Source: Mercenaria mercenaria
Taxonomy: Eukaryota; Mollusca; Bivalvia; Venerida; Veneridae
NCBI RefSeq assembly: GCF_021730395.1
Contig: NC_069363.1
Span: 53,191,001 to 53,255,000, forward strand
Reading direction: 5' to 3'
Length of the DNA: 64,000 bases
Position 1 is the stretch's first letter; each line of letters starts with the position of its first letter. Positions 20,657 through 33,613 of this stretch are shown here, piece after piece. Under the pieces are notes generated by a model that searched no databases, was not told the DNA's origin, and saw only the letters and a program-made list of their open reading frames with translations. Both the position numbers and the translations under genes were made by a program.

Positions 20657-23240
20657 CTACAAAAATAGTGTTTATTGCGTGCCAAACTGATGCCTCAGTG
20701 TCAGAGTGAAATTTCGTTTCTTCTTTTTAAGTCAAAACGCGGACAAGAGGGTGACTCAGAAAGTTCTAAAGATTAAGGTGATATAAACGGACATATTGAA
20801 AATGTCAAAACAAAAGGTATTAAATTTGTTGTGACATAATCAACCCTTCTTTGACTGTATCTAATCTAAATGTGTGCCATGATCTAGAGATAGTCAACGC
20901 CTGTAAAGCAAAGGAGACCTCACACAGATAACCATCATTAATCAATTGGTCTCAATCAAACACGTCCTTTGATACTGACAACTTGTTTAGATATATATCA
21001 AATCGATAAGCTTGACAGGTTACTTTAATGATTCAGAAAAAAAATATAAACGCACTCAGATGAACACACGGTGTGAATATCTAAAATAATTTATAACATC
21101 AAATGAGAAAGAGATATACTAAGGATTAATTGAATAGGTGAAAAATCCAGTTTATCAAAGGTATTTATCACAGATGTTTCCGAATTCATGTGGAGCTGAA
21201 TGAAAAGTGTTTGATTTTTAAACGTAAAAAAGTCATATGTCATCTTTGCAATTGCTTTACTTTCAGTAAAATATAGTTTGCCCTTGTTTCATACCTTTCT
21301 CTTTGATACAATTACGACAGATGTAAACTGTCGCGGAAAATTTTGGGAAACTGCAAAATTATGCTAAAATCTTCAGTTTGTGTGCCGGTATTTCATGATT
21401 ATAATTGATTAAGAATGACTACCTTTTTAGCCTAGGACATTAACAAAAATATTTTCCCGTCTATGAATAACATTAACATAATACTGTCCAAGAACATCGC
21501 TTTGCACTCAATTGTCAAATGGCCCCCGGTCTAATTTATTCATACTATCCTAAATATTTTATCAAGTACTGTCAATACTTTTTTAACAACTAGTCATTAA
21601 CTGTCATGTTTTGTTATTTTCTTACATACAACTATTGCTAAAAGGTTCACAACACTAAACAATGCGGTAGGACATATATAAACAGTTACTGTAAATTTGT
21701 TAAATATATCCTATTATGTCAGCTTTACTAGATAAAAAGAAGAATGTTAACGTTTATCTTAAATATAGCTAGATAGAATTTGACTGAGACAAATGTCAGA
21801 TGAGTCTAACCGAGATGGTTTTACTTCTCAGCAATATTTTCTGCGAGTCTCTCGCCTAGCTGTTTGTTGCCAATAGTTACAGTTATTAGCCACAAGTTGC
21901 ATAGTACCTCTTTCAACCTCTCGTCGTCAAAGACTTTTATAGCGATACATGTGAGCTTATACTTATTTCCATCTTAGAGAAACTATTGATTGGTACTTAA
22001 TGCTACGCACCACATTTCCTGACACTATTCTCATTTCCCGCCATTTTCGCACAGAACGGAAATGGTTTTATGTATTATTAAAGACAATATTTGTAAGAAC
22101 TTGGTCAAAATATTACTTAGGAAGGAATAGCACCTATACTAAATGTCAGTCTTTTCACGTACATGTAAATATGTTGGAACAATTGTCCTTTTGCTATTGT
22201 ATGTGTTGCATCTTTGAAGGGTTAAGGTCACACCAGGTCATCGAAAGTTTAGATTTAAAGATTAATGGCTACAATAAAAATTCATTCATATTGACATCTC
22301 CTTGTAGTTTATTGTGTATTTTTGAAAAGGTTGGTAAAGCCTGTTTTTAAGTTTAACTTGGCGACAAAAGAATGAAATTTATTTACAACAAAGTATTTAA
22401 ATTTTGTTCAGCCGGGTATTTCACTGTACATTTTAAACTGGATATACCCATGATTAAACACACAAAGTGAGCGGTAATTTTCTATTTAGAATCGTTTTTA
22501 GTTTCTATTATGGTGTAAATTCACCATCAATCTGGAGAGTTCTGTCATAAAAATGTATTAAAGTATTCATCTTCGAAATTTTGTATAACAAAATACTATT
22601 CAAAATCTTTTTATTATTTAAAACATAGGGGGAAGGGCGAATAATGTTGAAATTGACAACATTTGTACGTCAGATAATAAGTAAATATCTTCTTATTTGG
22701 TTAAGTTCCGATCCGAAGCCCCCGAATTGTGGAAAATAAACATATATCGTTTAATGTTTTGATGCATTTTTTCTGTTTATTGTTGCCCCACGTAAGAATA
22801 TGTTTGAATGATGTACTGCTGTGATAGAATTTAATTTGTAAACAGTATGTTAAAGGGACGTTAATATTCTTTATGAAAATCCAAACTAAAATAACAATTA
22901 AGTTGAGACTTACATAGAAATTTTCACTCATTATTTATTTAATGGTTAAATTATACTGGTTAAAAGGAAACGCTTTTTATACACCATGATTTCACACAAT
23001 GTAGAATTCGCTGATTTCTATATATATCAAATTTATAGTTAAGGTTTTGACAAAGCAAGTTGCAATATAAGGTTTTATAGTCTTTCAAAAAAAAAAACTT
23101 TCAAAAAAAGCTCATCTATAATAAAGTCCAAACTCAGTGCCGTGTATACATTTTCTAAAATATATGTATTGAAAATAGAGTTTTAAAATTACATTTTACA
23201 AACAATAAATGCAAGGAAAATATTATATGTAGGAATGTTT
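20657..23240. other. Intergenic DNA, nothing recognised
   Basis: No gene is recognised. The plus-strand open frame at 22000-22350 (116 codons) is Cys-, Phe- and Leu-rich without any domain, signal peptide or splice support, and I regard it as chance. No repeat ends were recognised. Confidence 0.45.
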
Positions 23241-23575
23241 CAGTATACACATTGCCTTTCAATGAAACCAAGTTGGTTTCTCAGAGACATCCCACAGTTC
23301 CTGTTTTTTAAACCGATTTGGTTTCTTAAAAACATCCCACATTGCCTTTCAATGAAATAAAGTTGGTTTCTCAGAGACATCCAACATTTCGTTTCATTAA
23401 AACCGATTTGGTTTCTTAGAAACATCCGACAATGCATTTCATTAAAATCAAGTTGGTTTCTCAGATACACCCCACATTGCCTTTCAATGAAATCAAGTTG
23501 GTTTCTTAGAGACATTCTATATTTTCCTTCATTTAAATTCAATTTGGTTTCTTAGAGACATTTTACACTTTTTTC
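23241..23575 (-). repeat. 45-bp minisatellite, about 7 units, open on the minus strand
   Basis: The plus-strand unit is CACATTGCCTTTCAATGAAA followed by CCAAGTTGGTTTCTCAGAGA and CATCC. The minus strand is open across the array from an ATG at 23542, giving 15-residue repeats such as MSLRNQLGFIERQCG. The units diverge by several bases yet keep the frame. No signal peptide or flanking exon was found, so I annotate a repeat rather than a gene. Confidence 0.75.
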
Positions 23576-24339
23576 TTTTAACTTAGAGGGGTTAATCACC
23601 ATCTATACTGTGTAAGGACCCTTTTCTCTCACTAAACAAAAGAAACAACATTTTTTCTTCCGCCCATCTCGTAACTATTCTCATATTACCTTTCAAAAGG
23701 CAAACATAATAGTTTTTTTTTTCTTTTTACATGATTAAACACTCGATATAATTTTCCACATGGTTTGACAACAGTATTGTTATGTCGAAACCTTTATGAA
23801 AGGCGCTCGTCATTTTTATTATTCATTAACGCCGAACATTACTTTCCGCCATCACTGTCAATTAAATAGCTTTGCAATGTTTTGCATGACACTAAATGTG
23901 ACCCATTTTTTGTTTTGTACCATAAACGTGCAATGAAACTCTCTTTTTTCAAAGAACTTTACTCATTCAACGTCGCCTTCACGTTTATTACTGGAGAAAT
24001 ACAGTCCATATTTGGTTTATAACACTGCTGCAAAGTCAAAATTAAAGATACTTACTGTTCGTTCGTACGATAAATATAGACTTGTCGCTCTGTTACATGA
24101 AAATAAAACTTTATACACTAGCATTTTTACAGTACTTTAAATACTGTGAGTAGCCTTTTTCAAACCCTTTAAAGAACCCTTTCTCCCTTTTCCCCACGGC
24201 CACTGTTCTGTTGAACGCCCAAATAACATACTTCGTACAACGCATGCTGTCTGTATTATAAAAAAAATAAATAATCTGTCTATTTAACCGTAATATATCT
24301 TTTGACACACAATGCATATTGCTAAAGTACGAATTCAAC
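23576..24339. other. Intergenic DNA, nothing recognised
   Basis: AT-rich, with no supported gene or repeat. The minus-strand frame at 24111-24341 is short and unremarkable. Confidence 0.5.
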
Positions 24340-26330
24340 ACACTTTCTCTGTTTTAACTTGATAATACTGCATACACATTCTCTGTTTCTTTAGTACTTA
24401 GAATAATTGAACACACAGTCTCTGTTGCTACACATATAATACGTAATTTGAGACACATATTATCCGTTATTATAATACTTAATTCGACATAATCTTTCTA
24501 ATACAAAATATTTTTTTTTAATTTGTAAAATATGCAAATGGAACCATATTCTATGCACATATAGTACGTATTTCACAAATTCGGTATTTCTATAATTTAT
24601 TATTTAACACATATCGCCTGCCACTTAAATATGTAATTCATCACACATTTTGTATTACTGTAATTCTTTACTTATCACAAATTGGTCTGTTACTAAAATA
24701 AGTAATTAAACACACTTTCGGTAGTACCTTAATTCACTATTCATCACATATACTCTGCTACTAAAATACGTAATTCAGCTCACATACGCTATTACTATAA
24801 TTCGGTTATACATGTACTATAGTTCGTTACCTATCACATACAATGTATTCTCTACCAATATAAAACGTTATTCAACATATCGCTGTTACTAAATACGTAA
24901 TTTAACACACATTCGCTCTTACTATAATTCGTTATTCAGCACATATCGCTGTTACTAAAATACGTAATTCAACACACATTCGCTCTTACTATAATTCGTT
25001 ATTCAGCACATATCACTTGTTACTAAAATACGCAATTCAACACACATTCGCTCTTACTATAATTCGTTACTCATCACATATCGCTGTTACCAAATACGTA
25101 ATTCAACACTCATTCGCTCTTACTATAATTCGTTATTCATCACATATCGCTGTTACTAAAATACGTAATTCAACACACATTCGCTCTTACTATAATTCGT
25201 TATTCATCACATATCGCCTGTTACTGAAATACGCAATTCAACACACATTCGCTCTTACTATAATTCGTTATTCATCACATATCGCCTGTTACTGAAAATA
25301 CGTAATTCAACACACATTCGCTCTTACTATAATTCGTTATTCAGCACATATCGCCTGTTACTGAAATACGTAATTCAACACACATTCGCTCTTACTATAA
25401 TTCGTTATTCATCACATATCGCCTGTTACTGAAATACGCAATTCAACACACATTCGCTGTTACTATAATTCGTTATTCAGCACATATCGCCTGTTACTGA
25501 AATACGCAATTCAACACACATTCGCTCTTACTATAGTTCGTTATTCATCACATATCGCCTGTTACTGAAATACGCAATTCAACACACATTCGCTCTTACT
25601 ATAATTCGTTATTCAGCACATATCGCCTGTTACTGAAATACGCAATTCAACACACATTCGCTCTTACTATAATTCGTTATTCAGCACATATCGCCTGTTA
25701 CTGAAATACGTAATTCAACACACATTCGCTCTTACTATAATTTGTTATTCATCACATATCGCCTGTTACTGAAATACGCAATTCAACACACATTCGCTCT
25801 TACTATAATTCGTTATTCAGCACATATAGCCTGTTACTGAAATACGTAATTCAACACACATTCGCTCTTACTATAATTTGTTATTCATCACATATCTCTT
25901 ACTATAATTCGTTATTCAGCACATATCGCCTGTTACTGAAATACGCAATTCAACACACATTCGATCTTACTATAATTCGTTATTCAGCACATATCGCCTG
26001 TTACTGAAATACGTAATTCAACACACATTCGCTCTTACTATAATTCGTTATTCTGCACATATCGCCTGTTACTGAAATACACAATTCAACACACATTCGC
26101 TCTTACTATAATTCGTTATTCATCACATATCTCTTACTATAATTCGTTATTCATCACATATCGCCTGTTACTGAAATACGTTATTCAACACACATTCGCT
26201 CTTACTATAATTCGTTATTCTGCACATATCGCCTGTTACTGAAATACGAAATTCAACACACATTCGCTCTTACTATAATTCGTTATTCAGCACATATCGC
26301 CTGTTACTGAAATACGCAATTCAACACATA
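24340..26330 (+). repeat. 68-bp dimeric satellite array, left block
   Basis: A regular 68-bp unit runs from about 24880, roughly 21 copies, preceded by more diverged units from about 24340. Each unit consists of two related 34-bp halves: one with CACATATCGCCTGTTACTGA, the other with CACACATTCGCTCTTACTAT. Both halves begin TTCA and end near CGTAA or CGTTA. A few units are shortened to ATATCTCTTACTATAATTCG. The open frame at 25017-25295 is a by-product. Confidence 0.95.
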
Positions 26331-28697
26331 CCCAGAAATCTAAGCCAATTTGCTGGCTTATTGGCGAAATTGTCTCCCCTGATAACAGCTTATCGAGTGT
26401 ATCGATTAGCCGTTATCGGTCAATTTGCGCCTATTGAAATATAGAAGGGAAAAAACTTTAACACATCAAATGACATCAAAAGCATTATCTGACAATATTT
26501 ATTAAGTTATTGAAGTAATCTGCAATATTTACATTTTCTTTCAATATAATTTTTAATAAAATGAAATATGATCTTCTTGCTTCCCTAAGCGTTTGAAATA
26601 AGTAACTAATTTTTATCCCGAGTCTCATTGATTTCTGTAGGAAATGACAGATTTTAAGCTTTACATGGTCTTTTTAAATGATATATTCTCATATTTATAC
26701 TCATCTCACAACATTTATTAAGTTATTGAAGTAAACTAGAAAAGTTAATCTTTCTTTCAATGAGTTTATTTATAAGTTATTTTTATGTCTTCTTGCTTCC
26801 CTAAACGTTTGAATATCACTGATTTTACTAATTTGGAAATTTTTACCCGCCTAAGTACACGTGTACTGATGACACCGGTTAAACTGGTACACGTCTCTGA
26901 ATTAGATAGACAGGTGTGTCGATGTAATTCCGGGTTTAATGCCATTACTTTTTCACATTAAATAAAAAAATGTTATTTTAAATTACATGTTTAAATAAAG
27001 ATATTCCATTTTATAATTCATTTGATATTAATTTTCACTACTAGAAGTATTTAGAGTTAAACTTGAATATTGTACATGTAAATAAAATACATGGACAATG
27101 AAAGTAATATTCACATTAAAACATACATCTGCAGTTTTACTCTTGTCCACATACTTCACTTAAAAGTAATCGGCAAATATGAAAACATATTATTCGACTG
27201 CAATTATTCGTAATTATTGCATATCTGTACAATGATAAACCCCAATCAAGCATCACTATCATATTGTCATACAAGATTAAAGTCAAATAACGCGTTTTAA
27301 CAATAAGTTAACTGATTGCTGACAGATTTATGTATATTATGGTAACTAATTGGATTAGTGTCTGGTTGTCTGATTTGCTCCGCGGCTAGGGACAATTATT
27401 ACAGCTTTTGTCTAAACACTTTTAAGTAAAAATCTAAATTATGGATATGAAGTTATAAATTTTGAAATTTTGTTTACTGTTCAAAATCCCAAGTTCACAT
27501 TATTGTAAAATGAAATGCATTTATAGGCCACAGATCCATAATATTTAAATACTTTTTAAATTGAAAAGACACTTTTTCAAGGAGACCCGAGATACATATT
27601 TATATTTTACCCTAAAAAAAATATTGAAAAAATTAAAGGGACTAGTCTCCAGATCGTCCGAGAACAAGATTTTTTTCCGATATCTTGAAATAAATGCTAT
27701 ATTTCTTAAGAAGGCTTTAAAACTTAATTACTGACAAACTATATGTAAATATGTATTTTAGGGCACTGACCTCCAGATTCGGCTAAAAACAATCTTTCTC
27801 TCAAATTGAAGTTTGTTCATAATTATTATGAACATTAGGATATGAGTTTTTGTTTTTAAAATATTATAAAAAATTCAAATAAAGAAAAAAAAGGATGACC
27901 GCGTCGGAAACCGAACCAATGACCACATCGGCAATTAAGAGATTTTCCCGTCATCGTAACCAAAACCGCTATAGCGGGATAAGAGTATTATGACTTCAAA
28001 ATATATTATTTATAATCCAGTCAGTTAACCTTGAGTAAAGCGTTACCCGCTTTTCGATTTTCACCGTAAAAAGTATTTAAAAATACGCTGAGGAATAGGA
28101 ATAACATGCTTTCCGACAATTTTTAAACAAATACCAGATTATCATTCAAAATCACCAATTTGAAGAAATTGCAGTGTTATGTATATCAGATAATAAACAT
28201 GTACGTCCATCTAATTCCGTCTTTGTCAAATTAAATAAAAAGTGTTATTTTAAATTATATGTTTGAATAAAAATATTTAAATTTTAAAAATTATATTTTT
28301 ATTCATTGATTTTAAAGTTATTGTATAAATTTTGCCCTTAAAATATATAATCAAAAGATTAAATACATATTTAAAATTTACGCTGAGTAATCGGAATAAC
28401 CTTCCTGGCTCTCAGTTTTGAAACAAAAACCCGATTATCATTCAAAATCACCAATTTGATGAAATTACAAAGTTATGTATACTGCAAATAGCCTCGGGCA
28501 AGTTATAAATTCCATGTCGTTACGATACCCCCAATTAACAAAACCAGCGCAAAGTCAAGATTATCAAGATAAGAAAGATTAACAAAAATCGATACTCGCG
28601 TTTAGATGGTATAAAGGGAAACAATCAAATTTAAACAATTTGGCTAATAACCAAGGGACAATACTCTTCAAAACACGGTCTCATTTCTGGACATGCA
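26331..28697. mobile_element. 2.37-kb insertion in the satellite, ends CCAGAAAT, no coding capacity
   Basis: The 68-bp array stops at AACACATA and resumes at ACATGCACATTCG. The inserted DNA begins CCCAGAAATCTAAGCC and ends GGTCTCATTTCTGG, giving short inverted termini CCAGAAAT with ACAT-like duplications outside. Internally there are diverged direct repeats: about 26520 against 26735, 26935 against 28215, and 28085 against 28380. A rearranged copy of the TTAA element described at 30571 is also present. No frame longer than chance exists. It is probably a non-autonomous DNA element of unknown family. Confidence 0.6.
27637..28000. mobile_element. Rearranged TTAA element with tRNA-like segment
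   Basis: The left end AGGGACTAGTCTCCAGATCG follows TTAA. At about 27762 the opposite terminus (GGCACTGACCTCCAGATT) restarts in the other orientation and runs into GATGACCGCGTCGGAAACCG, the reverse of the tRNA-like part seen at 30571-30968. This looks like two copies fused or one internally inverted copy. Confidence 0.6.
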
Positions 28698-29775
28698 CAT
28701 TCGCTCTTACTATAATTCGTTATTCTGCACATATCGCCTGTTACTGAAATACGCAATTCAACACACATTCGCTCTTACGATAATTCGTTATTCTGCACAT
28801 ATCGCCTGTTACTGAAATACGCAATTCAACACACATTCGCTCTTACTATAATTCGTTATTCATCACATATCGCCTGTTACTGAAATACGCAATTCAACAC
28901 ACATTCGCTCTTACTATAATTCGTTATTCATCACATATCTCTTACTAAAATTCGTTATTCATCACATATCGCCTGTTACTGAAATACGTTATTCAACACA
29001 CATTCGCTCTTACTATAATTCGTTATTCATCACATATCGCCTGTTACTGAAATACGTAATTCAACACACATTCGCTCTTACTATAATTCGTTATTCTGTA
29101 CATATCGCCTGTTACTGAAATACGCAATTCAACACACATTCGCTGTTACTATAATTCGTTAATCAGCACATATCGCCTGTTACTGAAATACGCAATTCAA
29201 CACACATTCGCTCTTACTATAATTCGTTATTCATCACATATCGCCTGTTACTGAAATACGCAATTCAACACACATTCGCTCTTACTATAATTCGTTATTC
29301 ATCACATATCGCCTGTTACTGAAATACGCAATTCAACACACATTCGCTCTTACTATAATTCGTTATTCATCACATATCGCCTGTTACTGAAATACGCAAT
29401 TCAACACACATTCGCTCTTACTATAATTCGTTATTCATCACATATCGCCTGTTACTGAAATACGCAATTCAACACATATTCGCTCTTACTATAATTCGTT
29501 ATTCATCACATGTCGCCTGTTACTAAAATACGCAATTCAACACACATTCGCTTTTACTATAATTCGTTATTCAGCACATATCGCTGTTACTAAAATACGC
29601 AATTCAACAAACATTCGCTCTTACTATAATTCGTTATTCATCTCATATCGCTGTTACTAAAATACGTTATTCAACACACATTCGCTCTTACTATAATTCG
29701 TTATTCATCACATATCGCCTGTTACTAAAATACGTAATTCAACACACATTCGCTCTTACTATAATTCGTTTTCCG
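28698..29775 (+). repeat. 68-bp dimeric satellite array, right block
   Basis: Continuation of the array at 24340-26330 after the insertion: about 16 units of the same dimer, including the same shortened unit form (ACATATCTCTTACTA near 28933). Units here are as similar to the left block as to one another, as expected if one array was split. Confidence 0.95.
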
Positions 29776-29789
29776 TCTCTAAGATACGT

Positions 29790-29995
29790 AATTCCCAAGA
29801 ACAGTGTATGACTGGAATTATCTCTCTCCTGCTGTTGTCCACCTCCCAACCCAGGAGCAGTTCTTTTACCAAGCTATTTTTTCCTTGCTTTTAACTATCT
29901 TTTTACACTTAAGTCTTTTAATATTCTTTATGGTTTTGACGCGCCAAATGTCTACGTCCCCGTGAAGGGTTTCACAGTAACGGAAGATAGATAGA
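29790..29995 (+). mobile_element. LINE fragment, end of reverse-transcriptase ORF plus 3' tail
   Basis: From about 29810 the plus strand reads DWNYLSPAVVHLPTQEQF, matching the W-N-x-L-P-x-x-V-V motif near the C-terminus of Jockey/CR1-type non-LTR retrotransposon ORF2 proteins. A decayed 3' region ends in AGATAGATAGAGATA. It is a 5'-truncated copy joined directly to the satellite edge. Confidence 0.6.
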
Positions 29996-30570
29996 GATAA
30001 TTCAACACGATTTCTGTTACTGTAGTGCCTAAATAGGTTTGTTCAATAATGCACCATATCTGTACAAAATTCATGGGATGTCTCTAGGTGTTTGCCAATG
30101 TTTTTTTCCCATAACGGACGATTATATCGCACGTTCGATTCAATGTTAAAATGAATGTAGTTTTTTTGCTTAAATACTTTACAATCAAGGGTGGCATGAC
30201 ACATCTCAATGACACTTCCATACAAAATGCAGTACACCGCAACCAATTATAAACAGTTATATTCATTTTAGACGAAATATTCAATACGAAAATTTTAGGA
30301 ACATAAATGAAATGCCATCAGATGTGACTTTATGATTTGTCAACAAACATTGTTCCTCGTATGGGTATATAATATTGATCCAATGCGTAATAATTAAACG
30401 CTTGTGCCAATTTGATGTAAACATCTATAAACATAATTACATCATGTGCCAATAAAATTCATATCAGTAACAATCAATACAGACAATGCATAATATTCTA
30501 TTGCAATCAATCATAAAATGTTTACATTAGTTGGTAGACGTGTAAAAGTTAAGCAAATGGTTCAGAAGTT
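29996..30570. other. Intergenic DNA, nothing recognised
   Basis: No supported gene. Two overlapping minus-strand frames near 30043-30284 have no recognisable features. Confidence 0.5.
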
Positions 30571-30968
30571 AAAGGGACTGGCCTCCAGATCGTTCGACAA
30601 CAAATTTTTTTTTTTAGATATCTGGAAATAAATGCTATACTTCTTAAGAATGCTTTGAAACTTAATTACTGACATACTATATGCTACGAAAACACATCGG
30701 AATTAATTGTTTTTACTACTTTTTACGACGAAATAACGCACATTAGACACTAAATCCTCTATTATAGTGGTATTGGTAACGACAACGGAAATCTTTATTG
30801 CGGCGGCGGCCCGGGTTCGATTCCCGACGCGGTCATCTTTTTTACTTGCTTTGGCATTTTTAAAATAGTTTAGAAACAAAAACTGATATTCTATTGTTCA
30901 TAATATGACCAAGCTTCAATTTGAAAGAAAGATAGCTTTTTAGCCAAAATCTGGAGGTCAGTGCCTTT
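30571..30968 (+). mobile_element. TTAA-flanked MITE with internal tRNA-like sequence
   Basis: The ends are AGGGACTGGCCTCCAGATCG and TCTGGAGGTCAGTGCCT, inverted with respect to each other, with TTAA outside both. In the middle lies CCCGGGTTCGATTCCCGACG, a perfect RNA polymerase III box B in a tRNA-like 3' half. TTAA targets are typical of piggyBac and Kolobok transposons. The mix of MITE ends and tRNA-like core is unusual. No protein is encoded. Confidence 0.7.
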
Positions 30969-33442
30969 AATATAAAATACAAAAACATAACAAAATTAAA
31001 TCAGAAGTTAAATTAAAAAATTTTGAAAGGTAAATGATTGCCGAATAAGTAAACTTGCCAACAGATTACATCCATATAAAGACTTATGAGAGAGTGAACG
31101 CTATATAAAGATATAAATTGTATAAATTATACATATATGATTTATATTATTACATTTTAATGCAAATACGGTAATTATTTTGCTTTTGAAGTTTTGCTGT
31201 GCGCTGAGAAGCATAACTGATGAACCAGTGACAAAATATTGTAACATTTCAATTCTTTTTTAAAATATAACAAATATATGACCAGCCAATTACTATGAAA
31301 ATCAAAGATAAAAACAAACCATTTTAAACAGTCCATATAACACTTCATACTGTGGGCTTAAAATTCCATTGCCGTATTGACCAGCACGTTATTCAAATAT
31401 GAATCTACGCGGTAGTTTTAATAAAATATCAACGAACTAAGCGCGGCTTGTCAACATCGTGAACACTTGATTGCCTCAGTGCGCACATTCATTCTCCCTC
31501 AACCAGATTATTTGCCTGTCGTTTATACCTGTGTCGCTTTAGGTCACACAATCATTGCTACTTCGGTGTCATTTGTCAACCTTAGAGCTCAAATTCGTTC
31601 TCTGTCCAAATATTTCAAATCTATCATGTTCCATCACTACAAATTTAAATTTGAGAATGTGGGAATTTTTTTGTTGCATTCTCGTGTCATGTTAACAATT
31701 AAGTAATATAGTTGTATTTAATCATATTTAATGAATCTTAAGCGATCAGATTTCTGGTTTAAAAAAAAACAACATTCTGGGTTCTTTAAGAATTGGACAT
31801 GCCATTAGGAGTTTATTGAAAAATATAAATGAATTGATTCATTTTTAAACTTGTAAACAACATAGTTCTTTTTGCAATAAATTTGAAATGATAACTGCAG
31901 TGCGTGCATGTAGTGTGTTTACTATGTATTTGTAATGCAGTTGCTCATCTTCAGCATTTATCGTAACGGTGAATCGATTATTTAGTAATTAAAAATATCT
32001 GTTCTACATAAAATATTCAATAAACATACTAAAACAGAATACAAAATAAATATATGAAAAAGCCGATAGCCTTCGGGACGAAATATGAGAATTGATTTAA
32101 ATGAGTCTCGACTATGGAAGATATGTACGGTTATCTCACGGGTCATCTTAATTGATCAATCGTGTATCATTTACCATTCAATAACTGACGTGTGTTAAAT
32201 TCTGATAGTCATCTGTTAACGTCTAAAATATTTATAAATATGTACATGACTTTACAGTTCAGAGTAATTCATTTATTCTTGTTGTAGAGACTATATTAAC
32301 TTGAAGTATTTTTTTTCTATTTAAAGGAATAGGTACATTGCCATAGCGGCTTTCGAGGCAACCGATGCACTTGTCTCGTTCATTTTTGTTCTGACCCGTT
32401 TGCCTTGGTCTGGTGTTATGGTTGATTTTTTGTCTGCACTTTTCTTCTGCCTAGGTAACTTTGTCTTTGTCATAAACATTTGTACAGTCTTTTTTAGCAA
32501 AAAGCAATACACCAGAACGCACTATTTCGTGATCTTTTCTAAAAAAAATTCTCCGGAGAGTCCCCGAACCAACACCACCAGGACAGAGAGTGGATGGACA
32601 CTCCATCCAAACACTTACCCCTGCCGGCTAGTACATTCGGCATTCAAGTTACCCAAACTAATCAAGAAACAACACAATTTTCATATTGCCTTGGTTAAAT
32701 TTAGCCTACCCTAACGATCACGACAGGATTGTCCCGTAAAGACAATCGGCAATTTCCGTTTGATGACGTAATATCCGTTAGCGATTTCGACATTCTCAAG
32801 TTTTGACCTAAAGCCACGTGCTCAATGAGCTTCATTGCCGAAATAGCAAAGGGAAGTACTTAATAGTTCAAAGAAAATCGCCGAGATTTTTTAATCTAGT
32901 GTGAATTCTGTATGTTTATTCTGCTGATGATTCTCTTAACTATTCCATTAACACTTCTTTCATCAATATTACATTATTTATAATTAATAACATACTGTAT
33001 TGATTTCAGTATAATACTTTATACTGTGTCTCCTTTTTACGCCATTATGTTAAAAGTTTTCATTGACTTTTACTCCCACGAAGGATGTATATATGCTTTT
33101 TTATTCTGATATGTGAAATGCCAAATACATACACATGTGTAATAAATACACACATTTTATATAAAAATGAACATTTCGTGTGTGTTTGAACTAAGTCTCT
33201 AGCTCAGCTCTTCGGTACATATTTTTTATTTATTAATATCTTTATCATAGCCTCATGTACGCAGTTATCTCCAATTTTCAGGCAAAGCTGTACGCAGCAG
33301 CCATTCAGTAAAAGAATTATTAGAGTTTTATCACGGTATACATAATAAAAAAAAAACAGTCGTAAAGAAAATAATACTATCTACATGATAAATCCCACGA
33401 ACAATTGCTAAAATACTTGCAGATGGCATGTTACATTTATGT
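30969..33442. other. Intergenic DNA, nothing recognised
   Basis: No gene supported. A less AT-rich patch at 32320-32680 has a minus-strand frame rich in Lys, Thr and Ser (32321-32512) and a plus-strand frame (32400-32714). Neither has a recognisable domain, though I cannot exclude a small exon. Confidence 0.4.
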
Positions 33443-33613
33443 TTAACCTTTAGCCTGCTGGTGACTTGCGACTAGTGTATGCTGATCATGGTCTGCACTG
33501 TTCGCTATTCGACAGTAAATTTTCAGTGAACACCCCTTTGAATAATAAGTGGCACTGCCCAAATTGAGAATGATGGACCAGTCACTTTAGAAATTTAGCG
33601 GGGTAAGGGTTAA
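33443..33613. mobile_element. MITE, TTAACCTTTAGCCTGC family
   Basis: Starts TTAACCTTTAGCCTGCTGGT and ends AGCGGGGTAAGGGTTAA. Shares TGATCATGGTCTGCACTGTT and TGATGGACCAGTCACTTTAG with the copy at 7829. Confidence 0.8.

Noticed and set aside
22000-22350. 116-codon plus-strand frame
   Set aside because: No domain, signal peptide, repeat or splice context. Cys/Phe/Leu content fits chance translation of T-rich DNA.
24880-29775. Regular repeat-spacer look reminiscent of a CRISPR array
   Set aside because: The genome is eukaryotic, the supposed spacers are as conserved as the repeats, and the 68-bp unit resolves into two related 34-bp halves. It is a satellite.
32321-32714. Overlapping frames on both strands in a less AT-rich patch
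   Set aside because: Lys/Ser/Thr-rich minus frame without a domain and no paired splice sites that extend it convincingly.
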